A DNA stretch of 7,582 bases from Acidobacteriaceae bacterium. GTDB taxonomy: Bacteria; Acidobacteriota; Terriglobia; Terriglobales; Acidobacteriaceae. The stretch lies in NCBI GenBank assembly GCA_030838305.1, contig JAUTWY010000292.1:1-7582 (forward strand). Reading direction: 5' to 3'. Made by a program: the position numbers and the translations under genes. Below the pieces are notes generated by a model. It saw only the letters and a program-made list of their open reading frames with translations. It made no database searches and was not told the DNA's origin. Positions 6,649 to 7,582 of this stretch are shown here, in pieces. How positions within the stretch are numbered: position 1 is the stretch's first letter; every line of letters starts with the position of its first letter.

Positions 6649-6810
6649 ATCGACCAGCAGGCGGGCCCGCAAGGCTCCCTCGTAATTTCCTACCTCACCC
6701 TGCGCAGGACGGTTGGGATCATCGGATTCGCGCGGGCCTTTGTTCTCGGGGAGATGATCCTTGCCACGTCTGCAGCTGCGCTCGAACAGCCGACGCGGCT
6801 CGCCACATGA
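6649..6810 (+). pseudogene. Remnant of a small integral membrane protein gene (N-terminal fragment)
   Basis: The frame from 6649 to the TGA at 6808-6810 gives 53 residues: a short polar lead, then SLVISYLTLRRTVGIIGFA and FVLGEMIL. This resembles the first membrane helix of a bacterial membrane protein family I recall beginning with 'ISYLTLR-AVG--GIALPFVLALG', usually annotated hypothetical or DUF998-like. The family name is uncertain. The first codon is ATC exactly where a start should follow the AGGAGG, so an ATG has probably mutated. The helix appears shortened around FARAFVLG, and after about 6762 the frame no longer reads like a membrane protein. The rest of the gene is absent, with the sulfotransferase remnant starting at 6824 on the other strand. 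It probably once followed lldP in an operon and was truncated by deletion. Confidence 0.5.
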
Positions 6811-6823
6811 GCGTTGCCGGGTG

Positions 6824-7426
6824 TCAACGAGAGCGGTTTCGGTAGAGCCCCGCATCGGCCTGGCGGGTCATTGCCTCCAGGTTCAAACTGATCTCCAAGA
6901 AGCCGATTTGGATGCGTTTCGGACCGATGTCTTCGGCGTCTTGCATTCCCTCGTGGTAGGGAAGGCGCAGAGTCTTTACGTATGCCTTAGGGTCGAGCCA
7001 TGCATAGACGTCACGTAGGTGCTTCTCGAAAGGTGAAGCGATTGCGGAGCGTCAGCTCCCGGCTGGGCAGTCTCCCGGTGGCGCAGCATCGCTTCCTGCG
7101 ACGCTAGAACCTCTGGTAAAGGTCTCTGCATGAATATAACGCGATACTCGTGGCCGTCGGGAAGCGCCAGCAAGAGACGCGAGGTCACTTTCACGGCCTT
7201 ACCTTGTGCTTCAGCAATGCAGCCGGGATTCTGCGGAAGTTGCTTAATACGTTCCCACTCGAGGTAGTCCCGCGGATTATCGACGTCAGCCTGCCGTTCG
7301 CCATCGGAGAGAATAGGCATTCCGCCCGCGGCCAGCATTTGCATCATTAACGAAATGCCGGAGCGCGGGACCCCGAAACAATTGTGATCCTCAGTTTCCT
7401 TGATGTGATTGTTTAGCGACACTCAT
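6824..7426 (-). pseudogene. Sulfotransferase-like protein gene with multiple frameshifts
   Basis: One gene is readable across three frames. The start ATG at 7424-7426 gives MSVAKQSHQG. After a one-base shift near 7397, KLRITIVSG follows. After a second shift at the G4 run (plus-strand C4, 7371-7374), VPRSGISLMMQMLAAGGMP runs on for about 110 residues to near 7054. After a third shift between 7029 and 7054, FEKHLRDVYAWLD and KTLRLPYHE continue to LYRNRSR and the TGA at 6824-6826. The three shifts each equal one missing base, so start and stop are in the same register. The intact gene would encode about 201 residues. PRSG-S is the 5'-phosphosulfate-binding loop of PAPS-dependent sulfotransferases, with Ile where Thr is usual, and FMQRPL resembles the 3'-phosphate-binding region. 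This is an inactive gene or a sequencing artefact; five complete neighbouring genes show no frameshift. Confidence 0.75.
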
Positions 7427-7581
7427 TCTGCGTTGGTCGCGTTGGCCTTCCGCCGAGCACGCAGTTTCGGCATAGCCTGAACCCGCCCTATGACTTTACT
7501 CGTCTTTTTTCTCCGGTTCTTTGGGTAACGGCTTTTCGATTGCTTTGCGGGGGAGCATCTGATCGCGCATAGCTGCGTCGT
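7423..7581 (-). CDS. Alternative reading frame at the right edge: basic C-terminal tail or small basic ORF
   Basis: This frame is open from the window edge to a TGA at 7423-7425 (52 codons in view). It ends in the very basic MPKLRARRKANATNAE, and its first in-view ATG (7471-7473) would give a 16-residue peptide. Its stop overlaps the sulfotransferase ATG as ATGA, the same coupling seen twice elsewhere in this window, which is the main reason to list it. The basic composition and the competing frame ending at 7496 make it a weak call. Confidence 0.2.
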   Translation of the reverse strand, partial: TTQLCAIRCSPAKQSKSRYPKNRRKKTSKVIGRVQAMPKLRARRKANATNAE

Positions 7582-7582
7582 A
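7496..7582 (-). CDS. C-terminal end of an unidentified protein
   Basis: The frame enters from the right edge and ends at TAA 7496-7498. The last 28 residues begin YDAAMRDQMLPRKAIEK and end with a Lys/Glu/Pro-rich, charged tail (PLPKEPEKKDE), which looks like a flexible C-terminus. GC at third positions is about 60 percent, in keeping with real coding sequence. Nothing identifies the family. It would lie directly upstream of, and in the same direction as, the sulfotransferase-like gene. One other frame is also open across this stretch, so the choice is not certain. Confidence 0.4.
   Translation of the reverse strand, partial: YDAAMRDQMLPRKAIEKPLPKEPEKKDE

Noticed and set aside
6412..6855. 147-codon minus-strand open frame across the lldP 3' end and the degenerate gap
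   Set aside because: Half lies antisense to lldP and the rest has no recognisable domain; the gap is better explained by the membrane-protein stub and the sulfotransferase end.
6976..7422. Intact 148-residue sulfotransferase starting at GTG 7422
   Set aside because: Its first residues (MSLNNHIKETEDHNCF) replace the expected beta1 strand that is readable as ITIVSG in the next frame, and its last 20 or so residues replace a well-formed continuation in a third frame.

Overview
The window reads as a moderately GC-rich chromosomal segment of a soil-type bacterium, most probably an Acidobacteriota (Terriglobia-like) genome or MAG. That placement is an inference. It rests on the style of two intergenic sequences that I recall as common in that phylum: paired GCCTRAAGGC hairpins at 4731-4785, and a 'GGTCCC...TCGGGATGACA' element at about 3399-3435. 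No rRNA, tRNA, CRISPR array or insertion sequence was seen.

Layout. (1) 1-3425, plus strand, is a tight four-gene cluster: the C-terminal part of a class III PLP enzyme related to glutamate-1-semialdehyde aminomutase, a divergent ProC-like imine reductase (GTGA overlap), a RimJ/RimL-type GNAT acetyltransferase (34-nt gap), and an APC-superfamily amino acid or polyamine permease (ATGA overlap). (2) 3528-6639, plus strand, is a lactate-type module: an FMN-dependent alpha-hydroxy-acid dehydrogenase/oxidase and an LctP-family lactate permease. They are separated by 145 nt that carry a double-hairpin repeat and a strong Shine-Dalgarno sequence for the permease. (3) 6640-7582 is a decayed region with two convergent gene remnants. 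One is an N-terminal stub of a membrane protein on the plus strand, whose start position reads ATC behind a perfect ribosome binding site. The other is a sulfotransferase-like gene on the minus strand that keeps most of its length but appears to have lost three single bases. At the right edge lies the C-terminal end of another minus-strand gene.

How the genes may work together. The first cluster would let a PLP enzyme make or interconvert an amino-aldehyde or amino acid, with the ProC-like protein reducing a cyclic imine and the permease moving the related amine. The ProC-like protein lacks several hallmark P5C reductase residues, so its substrate may not be P5C. The second module would import lactate (or glycolate) and oxidise it to the 2-oxo acid, feeding electrons from FMN to the respiratory chain or to oxygen. 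The third region appears non-functional as sequenced. I see no clearly new defence or mobile system; the unusual points are the divergent reductase, the repeats and the pattern of gene decay.
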